From Basidiobolus meristosporus CBS 931.73 (lineage: Eukaryota > Basidiobolomycota > Basidiobolomycetes > Basidiobolales > Basidiobolaceae): a stretch of DNA of 64,000 bases. Positions 10,975-22,351 of the stretch are shown piece after piece. The position numbers were made by a program, and so were the translations under genes. Position 1 is the first letter of the stretch, and every line of letters starts with the position of its first letter. The stretch lies in the NCBI GenBank assembly GCA_002104905.1, contig MCFE01000490.1:1-64000 (forward strand), given 5' to 3'. Below the pieces are notes generated by a model. The model was not told where the DNA came from. It ran no database searches and worked only from the letters and a program-made list of their open reading frames with translations.

Positions 10975-12756
10975 ATGGCCAAAGCGAAGAAAGACTCCAA
11001 GGTTGGAAAGGACGAGGAAGCTATCCCGAATACAACCACCCGTCTCCTTAGATTCATACTGCCTATTGCCATAGCTGCGTTTAGTCTTACCATATGGTTC
11101 CCCACGATATTTGAAAATGACAGGGGCCTTTCCCAAGACAACTTCTCTGAACCCATCACAAGAGTGGTAAGTGATCGGTAAGGCTCCGCCGTTTATTCGG
11201 TCCCTATCTAATCGCAATTCTAGCCAAAAGGACCCATCGGTGATTCTCACAGTGAATATGACACGTTAAACCAATTGAACAATGATCTCAGCTCTCATTT
11301 GAGGACGTTGATTCGAACACCCTTCTTCAGTCATTACAAGTTGAACTTGTACAAGCAATGCCCCTTCTGGACTGTGGGCGGATTGTGTACCCAGAGAGAC
11401 TGTGCGGTAGAGATTCTTGATGAAGTAAGAGGCACCCTACTTCTCTTTATGTCAGGGCTTAGCTCCTAAACCTTTTATTACTCTTTAGAACCAAGTTCCC
11501 GAGGAACTTCGCAAGAAGCTCAGTGCTATAGACTTTTCACCAGCCTCTATGGTAAGTCTTATCTCTGCATATGATATCCAAAGCCAGAGGAACCAACAGT
11601 CGTTTGTCTAGGGATTCAAGCCACTCAAGAAATGTGAGTATTCCGATAAAGATTTCTGTCTAGTTGAATCCGAGGATTCAGAAGGTAAGACCCAAATGGT
11701 ACATAGATCTACTACCTACAACAATTCTAAGACCGCTTTTACGCACACAGATGGAGTCTATGTGAATCTGGCCAATAACCCCGAGCGCTTTACTGGATAT
11801 TCCGGAGAATCGGCCAATCGAATTTGGCAGTCGATCTATGAGGAGAATTGCTTCAAGAGTGACAGCAAGCATGACCACATCAGCCATATGGACAACGCCC
11901 TTACTCCAAGTGGAAGCGAGGATCCGGACACCTGTTTGGAGAAACGTGTCTTCTATAGATTGGTATCGGGACTCCACGCATCGATCTCTGTTCACGTCTG
12001 CGACGAATTCTACAACAAAACCACGGGTGAATGGGTAATGGCATACACACTATGGTGGAGAGCGCGGCCTTTAACTAACCATCCATTTCAGGGACACAAC
12101 ATGCCTTGCTACCACTACCGCGTTGGAAAGTTCCCTGAGCGTATCGAGAACGTGTACTTCAACTATGCCCTGCTCCTCAGAGCCGTCAACAAGATGTCCA
12201 ACTACTTGAATATGTACGACTTTTGTAGCGGCGACAAACAAACTGACGACGAAGTGAAGGTAACTGGCCGTCAGAACATTGTTCTTTTATACGTTGATTC
12301 TTACCCACCCCTCCAAGGATTTGGTGAACAACGTTGTGTCACTGACCTCATCCTGTCCTCCGACTTTCAACGAAAAGGCCTTTTTCAACGATCCTCGCTC
12401 ACGCGTCTTGAAGGAAGAGTTCAGAGATCATTTCCGAAACGTTTCAAGGATCATGGACTGTGTAGGCTGCGAGAAGTGCCGTCTATGGGGCAAGATCCAG
12501 ACCTCCGGCCTAGGCACCGCACTCAAAGTACTCTTCTCATATGATGACCGTAAATTCACGTAAGTGCCGGTTGATTTCCCTCCCCGACTTTTGTCTCACC
12601 TCCGATTCTTTTGGCTTTAGCGGTAAATCCACCACCGATATCCTCCAGCGCTCCGAGATAGTCGCGCTGTTCAACACCTTCAACCGATTCTCGGAGTCGG
12701 TCGAAGCAATCCAGCGCTTCCAATCGATGTACCCAGACTACCCTCACCTGCAATAA
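10975..12756 (+). CDS. ERO1: Endoplasmic reticulum oxidoreductin 1 (thiol oxidase)
   Basis: Eight exons: 10,975-11,166; 11,224-11,424; 11,489-11,551; 11,612-11,684; 11,751-12,034; 12,092-12,259; 12,318-12,559; 12,621-12,756. They give 452 residues with phase kept at all seven junctions. Ero1 is the FAD enzyme of the ER lumen that reoxidises protein disulfide isomerase with O2. Visible features: a signal anchor at residues 24-42 ([19 protein letters not shown]), the shuttle-cysteine segment [19 protein letters not shown], the FAD-pocket block [20 protein letters not shown], and the active-site block [19 protein letters not shown] with the CxxCxxC cysteines. Length is typical (human ERO1 alpha 468). 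The yeast gene is a target of the unfolded protein response; IRE1 lies 12 kb downstream here. All key cysteines are present, so the product should be active. Confidence 0.96.
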
Positions 12757-12979
12757 CCCCCACTCATTCCCCTCACCGGCATTTCCATCATCGGTATTCG
12801 TTAGTGTTTCGCGCAGACGCCGCGCTATTCTCTAATTTGATGTAATTTTATTCCCTTTACTATAATAACAATACCATAACGGCACAAATCGTGATGTAGA
12901 ATACAATATTAGCTAGACTGATTGGTAATTGGAGCCGTCGGAAGGACCAAGCGAACTCGACTTTTGTTGCTGGAGAGAT

Positions 12980-13684
12980 CTATCGAAGAATGGGTGGGAG
13001 TGGTGTTTTAGGGATGACCGGGTCACGGCGAGATCTCAGTGGATCAAATAGCAATAGGCTGGATTGGTTCGAGGAGATGTCGTGTGAAGTGTTGTTGTAT
13101 TTGGGCACTTCATAGTCTTGTACTGTAATCATCGGCAACGCCTCCTCTTCACCATCTCCCGCCTGGATATGGAAGACAAGCTCTTCGCTGGATGCCTGGC
13201 TGGAAAGATTCGATTGAAGGGACGATTCATCCGAAGCCTCCATCTCTTCAGTGCTGTCAGCTAATTTGCTCAAGGCAAGGAAAAGATCATCAGCCAGGGT
13301 TGCGTTGTTCGGAGGCTCCTCACGCTCCTGCAGCCAACCAACTGGCGGAGATCCGGGAGGCGATACCAGCCATAGCTTCTCATTATCCGGAAGCTTTAGC
13401 ATGTTCTCCGTGGGTTCAGATGTGGTGTAATTATACTCGGAAAAGTATATTTTCATTTCCTCGCCAAGGAAAATGGTACCGTTTAGTTCGAGCTTGCACT
13501 GTAGCGCATGCTCTATGCTTTCGAAACTAACTAGCAGTCTAGAGAAAGATTTTATCTGGGCGTAGTTCGTCACCGCTCCGTGCACTTCTATGGAGCTTTG
13601 GAGGTTCGAAAAATTCTCTTCCAGGAAGGCGTCTTTGGCCAAATTGGTAAAGATCAGCGTGTTCGTGAGGTCGTAAGAGGACAT
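12980..13684 (-). CDS. RCN1: Calcipressin / regulator of calcineurin (RCAN family)
   Basis: Intronless gene of 234 residues, convergent with ERO1 (223 bp between the stop codons). Calcipressins bind and modulate calcineurin. Residues 1-85 look like the RRM-type domain: the IFTNLAKDAF strand resembles RNP2 and RLLVSFES resembles RNP1. Residues 104-117 carry the family signature (LWLVSPPGSPPVGW), the SP-repeat whose serines are phosphorylated in yeast and animal members. The extreme C-terminus (DPVIPKTPLPPILR) contains a PxIxxT-like calcineurin docking motif (PVIPKT) and a TPLPPI element. The middle (residues 120-205) is acidic and Ser-rich, probably disordered. The start is the only in-frame ATG before the RRM-like region. 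The symbol follows the yeast name by homology. Confidence 0.9.
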   Translation of the reverse strand: MSSYDLTNTLIFTNLAKDAFLEENFSNLQSSIEVHGAVTNYAQIKSFSRLLVSFESIEHALQCKLELNGTIFLGEEMKIYFSEYNYTTSEPTENMLKLPDNEKLWLVSPPGSPPVGWLQEREEPPNNATLADDLFLALSKLADSTEEMEASDESSLQSNLSSQASSEELVFHIQAGDGEEEALPMITVQDYEVPKYNNTSHDISSNQSSLLLFDPLRSRRDPVIPKTPLPPILR

Positions 13685-14533
13685 TTGTGTAGTGCTGGAG
13701 GCAAAGGGAGAGTGTTAAATTAAGATGTTCCAGTACCTCGCTTTTGCTGAAGAGCTTGGTTGATTTGAAGCATTTATGCAAATCAAATTCTGACTGATAA
13801 CTTAAGCAACATCCAATTACCATAGATCCATCAGAGCTGCGCCGCACTGGAATAAGCGCCAGCAAAATCCAGCACCACTACCGCAAGTGTTGCAAGTAGC
13901 GCAAGCACTCTATGATGATGCCAAGTGCGCAGTATGTGGAGGAAAATAAAGTATTCCACAAACATATCAATGCATCCCAATACCCATTTAATCCATAGAA
14001 CTGGTGGTGATGATTCTTTTGCTCAGACCAGATAGATAGCAAGGTCATTTGATGGATACGATTGCTTGATTCAGCTATGTGGGAACTTTGCCCACGAATT
14101 AACACAAAGACTCGGAACAACACCCAACATCATAGGCCATGAAAGCGTTTGCCAGCTTAAAATAGAATGACGGAAAAATCGGTAATATCACATGAGAAAT
14201 GGACACGAAAAAAAGTCGCTGCCAATGGAGTTGGCTCACATATCGCATCGACCAACAAACAAATGTTTCGTATCACTTTGTTCATAGTGATTTGTTTGAG
14301 CAGATATTCTTTCTCTGCTTCCAAATTGGTAGGAATCCACCGACCCCCTATTAAGACTTGTGACTTCTAAGTTATATAATATTTCGATGGCATGTTGATG
14401 TTTAAAAAAGTCAATCTCCCCGGAATAAGGGCCGGCCTTTTAAATATCTGCTCCAATTTATTTGGCCATAATTGTATCGCTAGACTTGTGCTGCTCCAAC
14501 TTTTCGCCAGCAGTAGGCTCGTGTTAATTAGCC
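13685..14533. other. Divergent intergenic region between calcipressin and the SPX-GDPD gene
   Basis: About 0.85 kb with short random open frames on both strands and no recognisable coding signal. It should contain the two divergent promoters; no TATA box stands out near either start. Confidence 0.5.
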
Positions 14534-17500
14534 ATGAAATTCGGAAAAACTCTGTTAAGAGTTCAAGTACCAGAATGGTCGAGGTAATCGATAGGCTAAC
14601 GACGTGATGGTCCGCGTGTCCTTTTGTACTGAAATACGGGCTCTTTTTTCCGACTAGAAATTACATTTCCTACAAAGAGCTCAAGCAAGTTATCAAAAAG
14701 TTGAAGGATGACAGAAAGGATAACCCCAGCCTGACCGCTGAAGATACTTTTACGGGTACCGGGAATCCATATTCCTATTTACAAAGCCTGCCTCGTATAT
14801 TAACAGACTTTCCTTGGATCCAACCCACACCAGAATTCTCCTACGCCTTGGATCGAGAGCTTGAAAAGGTCAATGGCTTCTATCTGTACAAAAGGGCGGA
14901 GATGGAAAGGAGAATGGTGATTCTGAACGAGAAATATCGGCAAATTCTCGTGAACGATGGACCAGCCTCGAGCTCAGAAGAGCAAGAAAACGCAACTGGG
15001 TTCAACGATCCGGAGGAGGATTCGGAATTGCTTTCTTCGCTCGTGGAGACACGAAATCACATGCATAAAATTTTACGTTTCGGCGAAGTAAACAAACAAG
15101 GCTTCTTCAAGATTCTCAAAAAGTAGTTTCAGGCTTCCTCCATCATTGCACCGCCTGATTCGTCTAACCCAAGCTTTTGATGGGATTTCGATTAGATTCG
15201 ACAAACAGTTGTCTATGGATATCAAGTCATCGTATCTGAAAACCAAGGTACGTTCAACAAACAGGCTTATGTCCGCGTGGATGTACACTCAACCCAGAGT
15301 GCCCTAGGTCGAAATTCTGCCATTTGCTTGCTCGCCAGTGCTCAGCGACATGCTCGACAAAATCAACGATCTAATCACCCAAATGAAGTTGCGCAACGAC
15401 AAAAACCAAGCCAAGCCTTCCGACGAGATAGGGAAGAGGATAAAGTCGTTGATTTCGATAGATACCGAGGCAGAGCTGAAGAAGGCATTGCAGGAAAACA
15501 ACGGCTCCAGGCTACTGGAGATCCTAGATCAGATCAAACAAAACTCTTCGGTCAAGCAGTACGGAGAGGATTCATACCAGTACAAGAAGATGGCCACAAA
15601 GCTTCTCTATAAGATATGCCAGCTAAAGGCGTTTGACTGTCTGAGAATCATTCTGGAGAAAGGGCTGTTTGATATCGAAAGCACCAAAGATGTCAACGAG
15701 CGCTCCTTAATACACAAGCTCGTGATTGGCGGGGGCGTGTTGAAGTCGAAGGAGGAGGCAGCCTTCCCAGACTCGCCGAACAAGAAGCCTCAGCAAGATT
15801 ACTTCTCGTTGCTCAAGGCTTCTTCATCTGGCAGCCGCTCCCCTCTGCTGCCACCGAACACTCCCTCTTCTCCAAAGCCAGTGTATTCCGAAGATGACCC
15901 CACCCTGCTCTCCATCATATTTGAGTATCTTCCAAAGGAGACCTTGTACAAAAACCCGGACATCTTTGGGCGGCATCCACTGCATTACGCGGCTCTGAAT
16001 GGCTATACCAGGATCACCGAGTGCCTTGTCAAGTACTTGCTAGAGACCGAGCTGTTTACGGTCGGGAATGGGTTTGGGGATGATCTATGGTATGACCATG
16101 AGGGATTTAACCCACTTTTCTATGCAGCGATTAATGGCCATGCCGAAATCGTTCGCATTCTTATCGAAGGTGGCCACTACAAATGCACCGTCGCAGACGC
16201 CATTGGTAAGTCGGAGAATGAGGTCTCTGTTTGATACTCGGGTCGCTAACAACGAGGAGTGTAGCAGCTACCGTTCCATCCATTTCGTCCGACCATGTGT
16301 TCGGCTCTGGGATTGTCCAAGCACATCTGCCAACCAAGCCGGCTAACAATATTTACCTGCAAAACCCTCTGGCTATAGCATGCAAGCTCGGCCATGACAA
16401 TGTCGTGGAGGTGTTGCTTCAGCATGACATCGACGTAAATCTTGCCGACGAGGATGGGGAGACCCCTCTGCATCTTGCAGCCAGGGATGGATACAGCAAT
16501 TGCGTCAAGCTTTTGGTGGAGTTTGGCTGCACTTCTACCAACAATCCAGCCGAGTTGAAGTTTGCTCGCCGCAAGATCAATCTGGATGCAAGGGAGAGAT
16601 TCAACGAGTGGACACCACTTTTCTTGGCAGGTCAGTGACATTCCGTGGTGCCGTTTACATCGCCTAATTCTCAGTGCTGATGGCTCCTGTTTAGCGATCG
16701 AGGGCCACCTGAAGGTGATCGAGTTGCTTGTGAAGGCCGGCGCCGACATATCCGCAAAGGATGTAAACGACTGGACTCCTCACGAGCATGCGGTGTACCG
16801 AGGCCACCATGAAGCAGCGAAGCTCCTTCAGACCAATACCGATGACCCACCAACGGCGACGGTCCCTTCAGAAATACTAACCAAACCCACGCCAGAGAGC
16901 TCGGGCGATTCGAGAACAGAGACCGTCATCCAGGTCGATCGTGCGTATGGACACAAATTCTTACAGAATCAGAGCGTGATCGTGATTACCCTTGGTACCA
17001 ACGATACTCGTATCACTGTCCCACCAGTCGAGCTTGAAAACAGCGATATCTCATTAATCTCCATGGTTCCAAGCACTTCGCTCTCATTGGTGATATCGGC
17101 CACTCATGCTAACGGCGAGCCAGCATATGTTGACCTGCCAGTCAGAACCCTGGCGGTGGATCCCATCATGTTCTACACCGAAAGCGTCGACGATGTTGTG
17201 CTCAAGTTTGACGTTGTTCCAACGTACGGGTCCTCCAAAAAGATCGTCGGTCGAGCAACCGCCTCTGTGCGCTCCTTGCGCTCCACCAGCACTAGAAACA
17301 GATCGAGTCTGGGGGGTAGCGTTACGGTCCCAATTGTTGGCAGCGACAATTTGGATGTGATCGGGTCGGTGTATTTCGACTTCACCATCGTCAAGCCGTT
17401 TGTGCACAAGAATCTGGTCGTTGGCTCCCAGAACACCTATTGGAAATCCATCACCACCAAGGTTAGTCTGTTCCATTAGAAGCGAAGTGAGCGAGACCCC

Positions 17501-18690
17501 AACTAACTGGACCATCAGGTGATTGGCCACCGAGGGCTCGGCGCCAACAAGAAGGTTGCTGGACAGGGGCATCTGCAAGTTGGTGAGAACACTGTCCTGT
17601 CGTTTGTGACTGCAGCCTCTCTTGGTGCTGAATATATTGAATTCGGTTAGAACTGTTGGCTAAAATATCAGTGCTCAATCCATGCTAAACCCTTGGCTGT
17701 AGATGTGCAGCTCACCCGAGATCACGTTCCCGTTATCTACCATGACTGGACCATCACCGAGACAGGCTTCGACGTCCCCGTCAACGCTATCACTTTGAAA
17801 CAGTTCCGGGGTCTTCGTCCGGATAACACTGGCCTCCAGTTTGCCAGTGAAAGAAGCGCATCTCCAGAGAAGAGAGACAGATTCAGAGAGATGAGGCATA
17901 GAGGGCGCTCAAAGAGTTTCCATATCCCACGCTCGCCTGCATCCGATGACGAGTACGGGTCAATCTTTTCCGCCACCGCGGAGAAGATGAAGGGGAACGG
18001 GTTTGGCACAATCCAGGCGCCATTCGCAACATTAGAGGAGGTGTTCAAGGTAGGCCAAGCTTCCATACTTGCCGACCGGAAGTTCGAATTACTTAATGTT
18101 GTGCGCAGCATGTTCCCAACTTTATAGGGTTTAACATCGAGGTGAAGTATCCGATGATAGATGAGGTTGAGGGAGATATGCTCTGGAGCAACTGCGATAT
18201 CAACGAGTTCGTAGACCATGTGTTGACATGTGTTTATGATAATGTTGGCGACCGGAACATCATATTTTCCTCCTTCCATCCTGATATCTGCTTGTTGCTC
18301 AGCCTGAAGCAGCCCAACTATCCAGTGTTCTTTTTGACTGATGCCGGCGTGACTCGCATGGCTGATGCTCGGTGCAATTCCATCGAGGATGCCGTTCGTT
18401 TTGCCAAGTATGCGGGATTACTTGGGATCGTCACCATCTCCGAGCCAATCCTGGAAGCACCGAAGCTGATTCGCACCATCAAAGAAACCGGCCTTCTGCT
18501 GTTCACGTACGGAAGCCTGAACAACGATGTTGTCCACGTTCAGCGACAGAAGAAGTACGGAGTAGACGCGGTGATCGTGGTAAGTGGACCCGTTTCTTTT
18601 TCGGCTTGCTCTGTCCCAACCAACTAAACGGTGGTTGGAATTTTGTAGGATTCTGTCCTTGCCGTGCGCAAAAGCCTCTCTCAAGCGTGA
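14534..18690 (+). CDS. GDE1: SPX-ankyrin-GDPD glycerophosphodiester phosphodiesterase (Gde1-like)
   Basis: Ten exons: 14,534-14,583; 14,658-15,122; 15,196-15,247; 15,308-16,205; 16,265-16,630; 16,695-17,461; 17,519-17,645; 17,703-18,049; 18,109-18,579; 18,649-18,690. They encode 1,194 residues, close to yeast Gde1 (1,223). Gde1 hydrolyses glycerophosphocholine to choline and glycerol-3-phosphate; the SPX domain senses inositol pyrophosphates and links it to phosphate status. Seen: SPX domain at 1-190 (MKFGKTLLRVQVPEW start; basic KLK/KK helices and GFFKILKKFDK), ankyrin repeats at about 330-620 (HPLHYAALNGYTRITECLV, ETPLHLAARDGYSNCVKLLV), and a GDPD domain from 867 (VIGHRG, GEN, EFDVQLTRD, YHDW, NIEVKYP). 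The catalytic His and the Glu/Asp metal ligands are all kept, so this is an active enzyme rather than a Pho81-type inhibitor. The intron at 15,123-15,195 was placed because it restores the SPX motif across a stop codon. The acceptor at 16,264 could also be 16,267 (NAGCAG). Confidence 0.95.
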
Positions 18691-18724
18691 TCATATACAT
18701 AACATATCAATTCTCCTAATAGTT

Positions 18725-18730
18725 AATAAA
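18725..18730 (+). terminator. Likely polyadenylation signal of the SPX-GDPD gene
   Basis: AATAAA 35 nt after the stop codon at 18,690. Confidence 0.45.
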
Positions 18731-18985
18731 TATGAGCTTAATCCATCATGCCCAATATATATCGAGTATTCCACGATGATGGAATCTGCCATGAAAATTG
18801 AGATTGAGGCCGGTGATAGTTACCCGGAAAATCTGACTCGAGTGATAGTCCCTCCTTTGTCCACCTTGTTACTGGGTCTCTCTATTCTAAGGAGTGCATA
18901 ATTCGCGACTTCACCTGACATTCAAGTGGTTTTCTTTAGACAATAGGATCAAGTAATCAACCCTTCCCTTTAAGTTCGCCATATA

Positions 18986-21900
18986 ATGCCATGTATATTG
19001 AAAATCAAAGTACACAGTGCTCGAGATCTACCCGTGATGGATCGAAAGTCCGAGCTGACTGACGCCTACGTGGAGGTGAGGTTTGCCGACTACGACGTTC
19101 AACGAACCTCTATTTGCCGGAAAACGTTGAATCCAGTGTGGAATGCTGACTTCCGAGTGGAGGTCACGGATGATGGAGACCTTCAGAATGAGCCTCTGGA
19201 GCTAAAAGTATTGGACTACGACACCATCACTGCAAATGACGCGGTCGGCTCTGTGTTGATCGATCTCAATCCTCTGCTTTTGTGGGGCTCGCCCAGACAG
19301 ATAGCTGGCTGGTTCCCAATCTACGACACCCTTAGAGGAGTGCGCGGTGAGATCTACGTACAGGTGAAGATCCAGTTTTTCGGGGACGTGAATCCCTTCA
19401 AGGACTCGTCTGCTGGCGTCCAATTTTTCTCCGTCTCTACCGTCACCGAGAAATTCCCCATAGTGGCGATGTTTGGGTTTGTGGACGCTTTGCTGTGTGA
19501 GGACGATCCGGAGTACCATTGGAGCGATAGCTTTCGTACACCCAGGTCCTCGAATGAGTCTCGACAACGGCTGCTATACAGAATGTCCGGGCAATTGAGG
19601 AGATTGCTGGGGAGGAAGGTGTTGGAGCTGGGTGGAAATGCTGTCCTCGGGTTCCAGCAATCGTTCGACTATGAGAGTGAGGAGAACACTATTACCGCCA
19701 GAGCCATTGGGACCGCAGTCCGACTGGCAGGAATCGATTCGACTACTTCGCCGATGGAACGAATCTACACCAATATCGGCCAAAATGAGATATTTACCGA
19801 ACCCTTGCCCTTGAGCGATGTAGAGGACGAGAACGAGGACACAGGCGGAGCTGACTTGCCGGACATAGCGGGCGTTCCCATCAACAACGGCCATGGGAAT
19901 CTCGTCGCATCCGACTCCAAAAAAGGCAACGACCTCGAAGATCCGAGTAGCTTCAAGCACACCGCGCGCTCCATTACAGAACGGAGTCGAAAGAGCAGCT
20001 TCAACACCATCAAGACATTGGACCAGCAGATCTTCACCCTGCAGGACTTCCCCTCCGGCGCTATCCTGCGCATGGGGGGCGTAGTGGCCGCACGATCGGT
20101 CAAACTCATCGAGAACGATCGCACCGATGCACGCGAGGCGTGGTGGGATGAGCTTAGAGACGAGATCAAGTCTCACGCAAAGGTCCTGGGATGTCCGCAT
20201 GTGATTGGATATTCGGAGAGTATCACCATCAACGACGACCTCTGTGTGCTGTCGGCCGTGGGCACTGCGGCCATCATAGATCTCTCCATATTCTATCCTC
20301 TGGCGGGAATCCAGCCCAGCGGATTGATCAACGAGGATTCTAGTGTGAACCCCATGTTCCTGCCCAGGAGCTACTCTAGTTCGTTGAAGGAGCGCTTCTT
20401 CTACGAGTCCACCTTCAAGCGAAAAAGACGCAGAAAAGAGCCGGAGGGTAAGTGTTTTCCATGGACCTAGTCGCCAAGAAGTTTTATTGATCTGATCCCT
20501 AGAGTGCCGAATGTGCCACATCCCGTACAGCGTCCACAACTCCCCGTTCCCCACCAAGCTTGTTCGTTGCGCCGGGTGCAAGAAGAAGTACGTGTCGGAG
20601 ATTCTGCTCTCCACCACGGAGCTCCCGCCTGAGCTGGACGTGATGGGCAAAGGTTGCTACGTGGAGGCCCACGTGTGCCGTACGAAGAAAAACAAGGACG
20701 GCGAGTCGAATGCCTCGATCGTTAGCGATGCGATACCATTCGTCGAGTACGATATCCACCGGGAGTTGATGAACAAGCTGAAGATCCATTGCATGAATGC
20801 GATCTTTGGTCTTCGCTTGAAAATCACCGTTGGGGACTCGTTGATCGTCGCGGTGGCGTCCGGGACAGCGTGCTATCTGTCGGCGTTACCCATGCCGCCG
20901 TCGTTGCAAATCTCACGCAACCTCGAGGTCATCGACGAGGAAGATAGGAATCTACTGGAGATCCAGAAGAGAATCCTGGAGATCGGGGAGAAAAACAGAG
21001 AGTCGAAGGAGTTGGCCTTGGAGCAACGGGCGAAAAACCCTGAAACCCGCGAGCATCCCAACCCCTCCAGCAACGGGAACGAGGACTCGGACAGCGACAG
21101 CGACTCCTCGTCTAGCAGCGAGTTTGATGATTATGACACCCGACACAGCAATCTGGTCATCCAGATTGATGACGACGCTGACGAAGATTTCATGGCTGTT
21201 CTATTCGACCCAGAGATGCCGGAGAACTTTGAGATGTCCAGCACCGAGTACCTCCCGAACTCCGCGCTGTTGAGCCGTGACCAGCCATCCACACTGAATA
21301 CAACCGTCAAGACCGTTACCTTGATGAAGCAGGTCAGCATCGGCGGTGCTCCCGACCATCTCAACCGACAATTGGCCGGCGTTTTCCGACGACTTTATGA
21401 AGAGATTCGATTCCGGCTGATTCTCTATCCATCCTGGGTGGTTGCCGGGATCCGCTTTGACATCCAGCTGCCCAAACCATTTGAGCTTCAGATCATCTTT
21501 GTTGCCACGGTGATCGCGGAGTCGTTCGAGTTGCTGAGCCCAAAGCTGGCCGGCAAAGTGGGCGCACTTTCTTTAGAACAGGCCTCTGCCAGCGCCGCTG
21601 AAGTGGATGCCGAGCCACAGCTGATGTTCAACATGGACGATGAGTCTCAGCAGTTGCCGTCAGAACCTGCGGACAAGCCCAATCAATCCAAGCTCTCCCT
21701 CAATTCGGCCGAGCCTGGCTCGGATTTTGGTACAACTCGCTATCCCTATCTCACTGGCTCGGTGGGTAACGAGCCCCCTTTGCCTCCACCCAAGATCGAA
21801 ATGACCCCCTTGAGTTATATCCCCAACACCACAGTTGAGCGTTATCTAGGGAAAATCTCCCTCCACTTCGTCAAAGAGGCTCATGTTGTATACGACACGG

Positions 21901-22127
21901 TGACCGGGGGCAAGGCGGCATTCGTGCACACATTTATGACCGAAGTACAAGCATTGGCGCGGGCTCATGTTGCGGCCCTAGGCGGGAACGCCATCGTGGC
22001 GCTGAGAATCGATCAAACCGCATTCGAAGAAAGCTTGAAGAATCAAGGGTACGGGCTCATCAGCATTAGTGGCGACGTCGTGGAGCTCAAATATGACAAT
22101 TCGCATCTAACCCCACGGGACGTGTAG
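18986..22127 (+). CDS. C2CD5: C2 domain-containing protein 5 (C2CD5/CDP138) relative
   Basis: Two exons, 18,986-20,447 and 20,503-22,127, with one 55-nt intron, give 1,028 residues, the usual length for C2CD5. Human C2CD5 is a calcium- and lipid-binding protein acting in GLUT4 vesicle fusion downstream of insulin; a fungal role is unknown but likely membrane traffic. Seen: an N-terminal C2 domain (residues 1-120; MPCILKIKVHSARDLPVMDR, then TDAYVEVRF and VLDYDTITANDAVG with the calcium-ligand aspartates). Three GGNA-type modules follow, resembling YbjQ-like folds: LGGNAVLGFQQSFDYESE at about 213, a related block at about 355-432 (LGCPHVIGYSE, VGTAAII), and LGGNAIVALRIDQ near 990. Two CxxC pairs (ECRMCH; CAGCKKKY) at about 488-518 could bind zinc. 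The rest is acidic, Ser-rich and probably disordered. I know the family mainly from animals and other non-dikaryan groups. Confidence 0.9.
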
Positions 22128-22158
22128 AGATTCATTTGTAATTTTATTTCCATTCTTG

Positions 22159-22164
22159 AATAAA
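22159..22164 (+). terminator. Likely polyadenylation signal of the C2CD5-like gene
   Basis: AATAAA 32 nt after the stop codon. The next gene starts 188 nt later. Confidence 0.45.
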
Positions 22165-22351
22165 TTAATTGTACTTTTAACTTGGCGGCGATGGAACAGA
22201 CCGGGGTTTTTCCGAGATCGTGCATCCCACCGATGAACATGATAGGCCCTCCTTGATGGAGTGATTGATCCTATTTCAAGTAGGAAGCGGCTCATTCGCA
22301 TGTACGCCCTTAACATAGCACCTTTGGCTGGTTCTTTGTTTTCCGCCCAAG

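Noticed and set aside
15123-15132. A 10-nt intron (gtagtttcag) to pass the stop in the SPX domain
   Set aside because: Far too short for splicing, and the resulting protein loses the SPX core. The 73-nt intron to 15,195 restores the expected Lys-Lys-Phe-Asp-Lys sequence.
18122-18127. Acceptor tttatag for the GDE1 intron starting at 18,050
   Set aside because: Out of phase. The acceptor at 18,108 gives HVPNFIGFNIEVKYP, the expected GDPD sequence.
19574-20650. 358-residue open frame on the minus strand opposite C2CD5
   Set aside because: It has no domain, and the + strand codes for a clear C2CD5 protein; it is a shadow of codon use.
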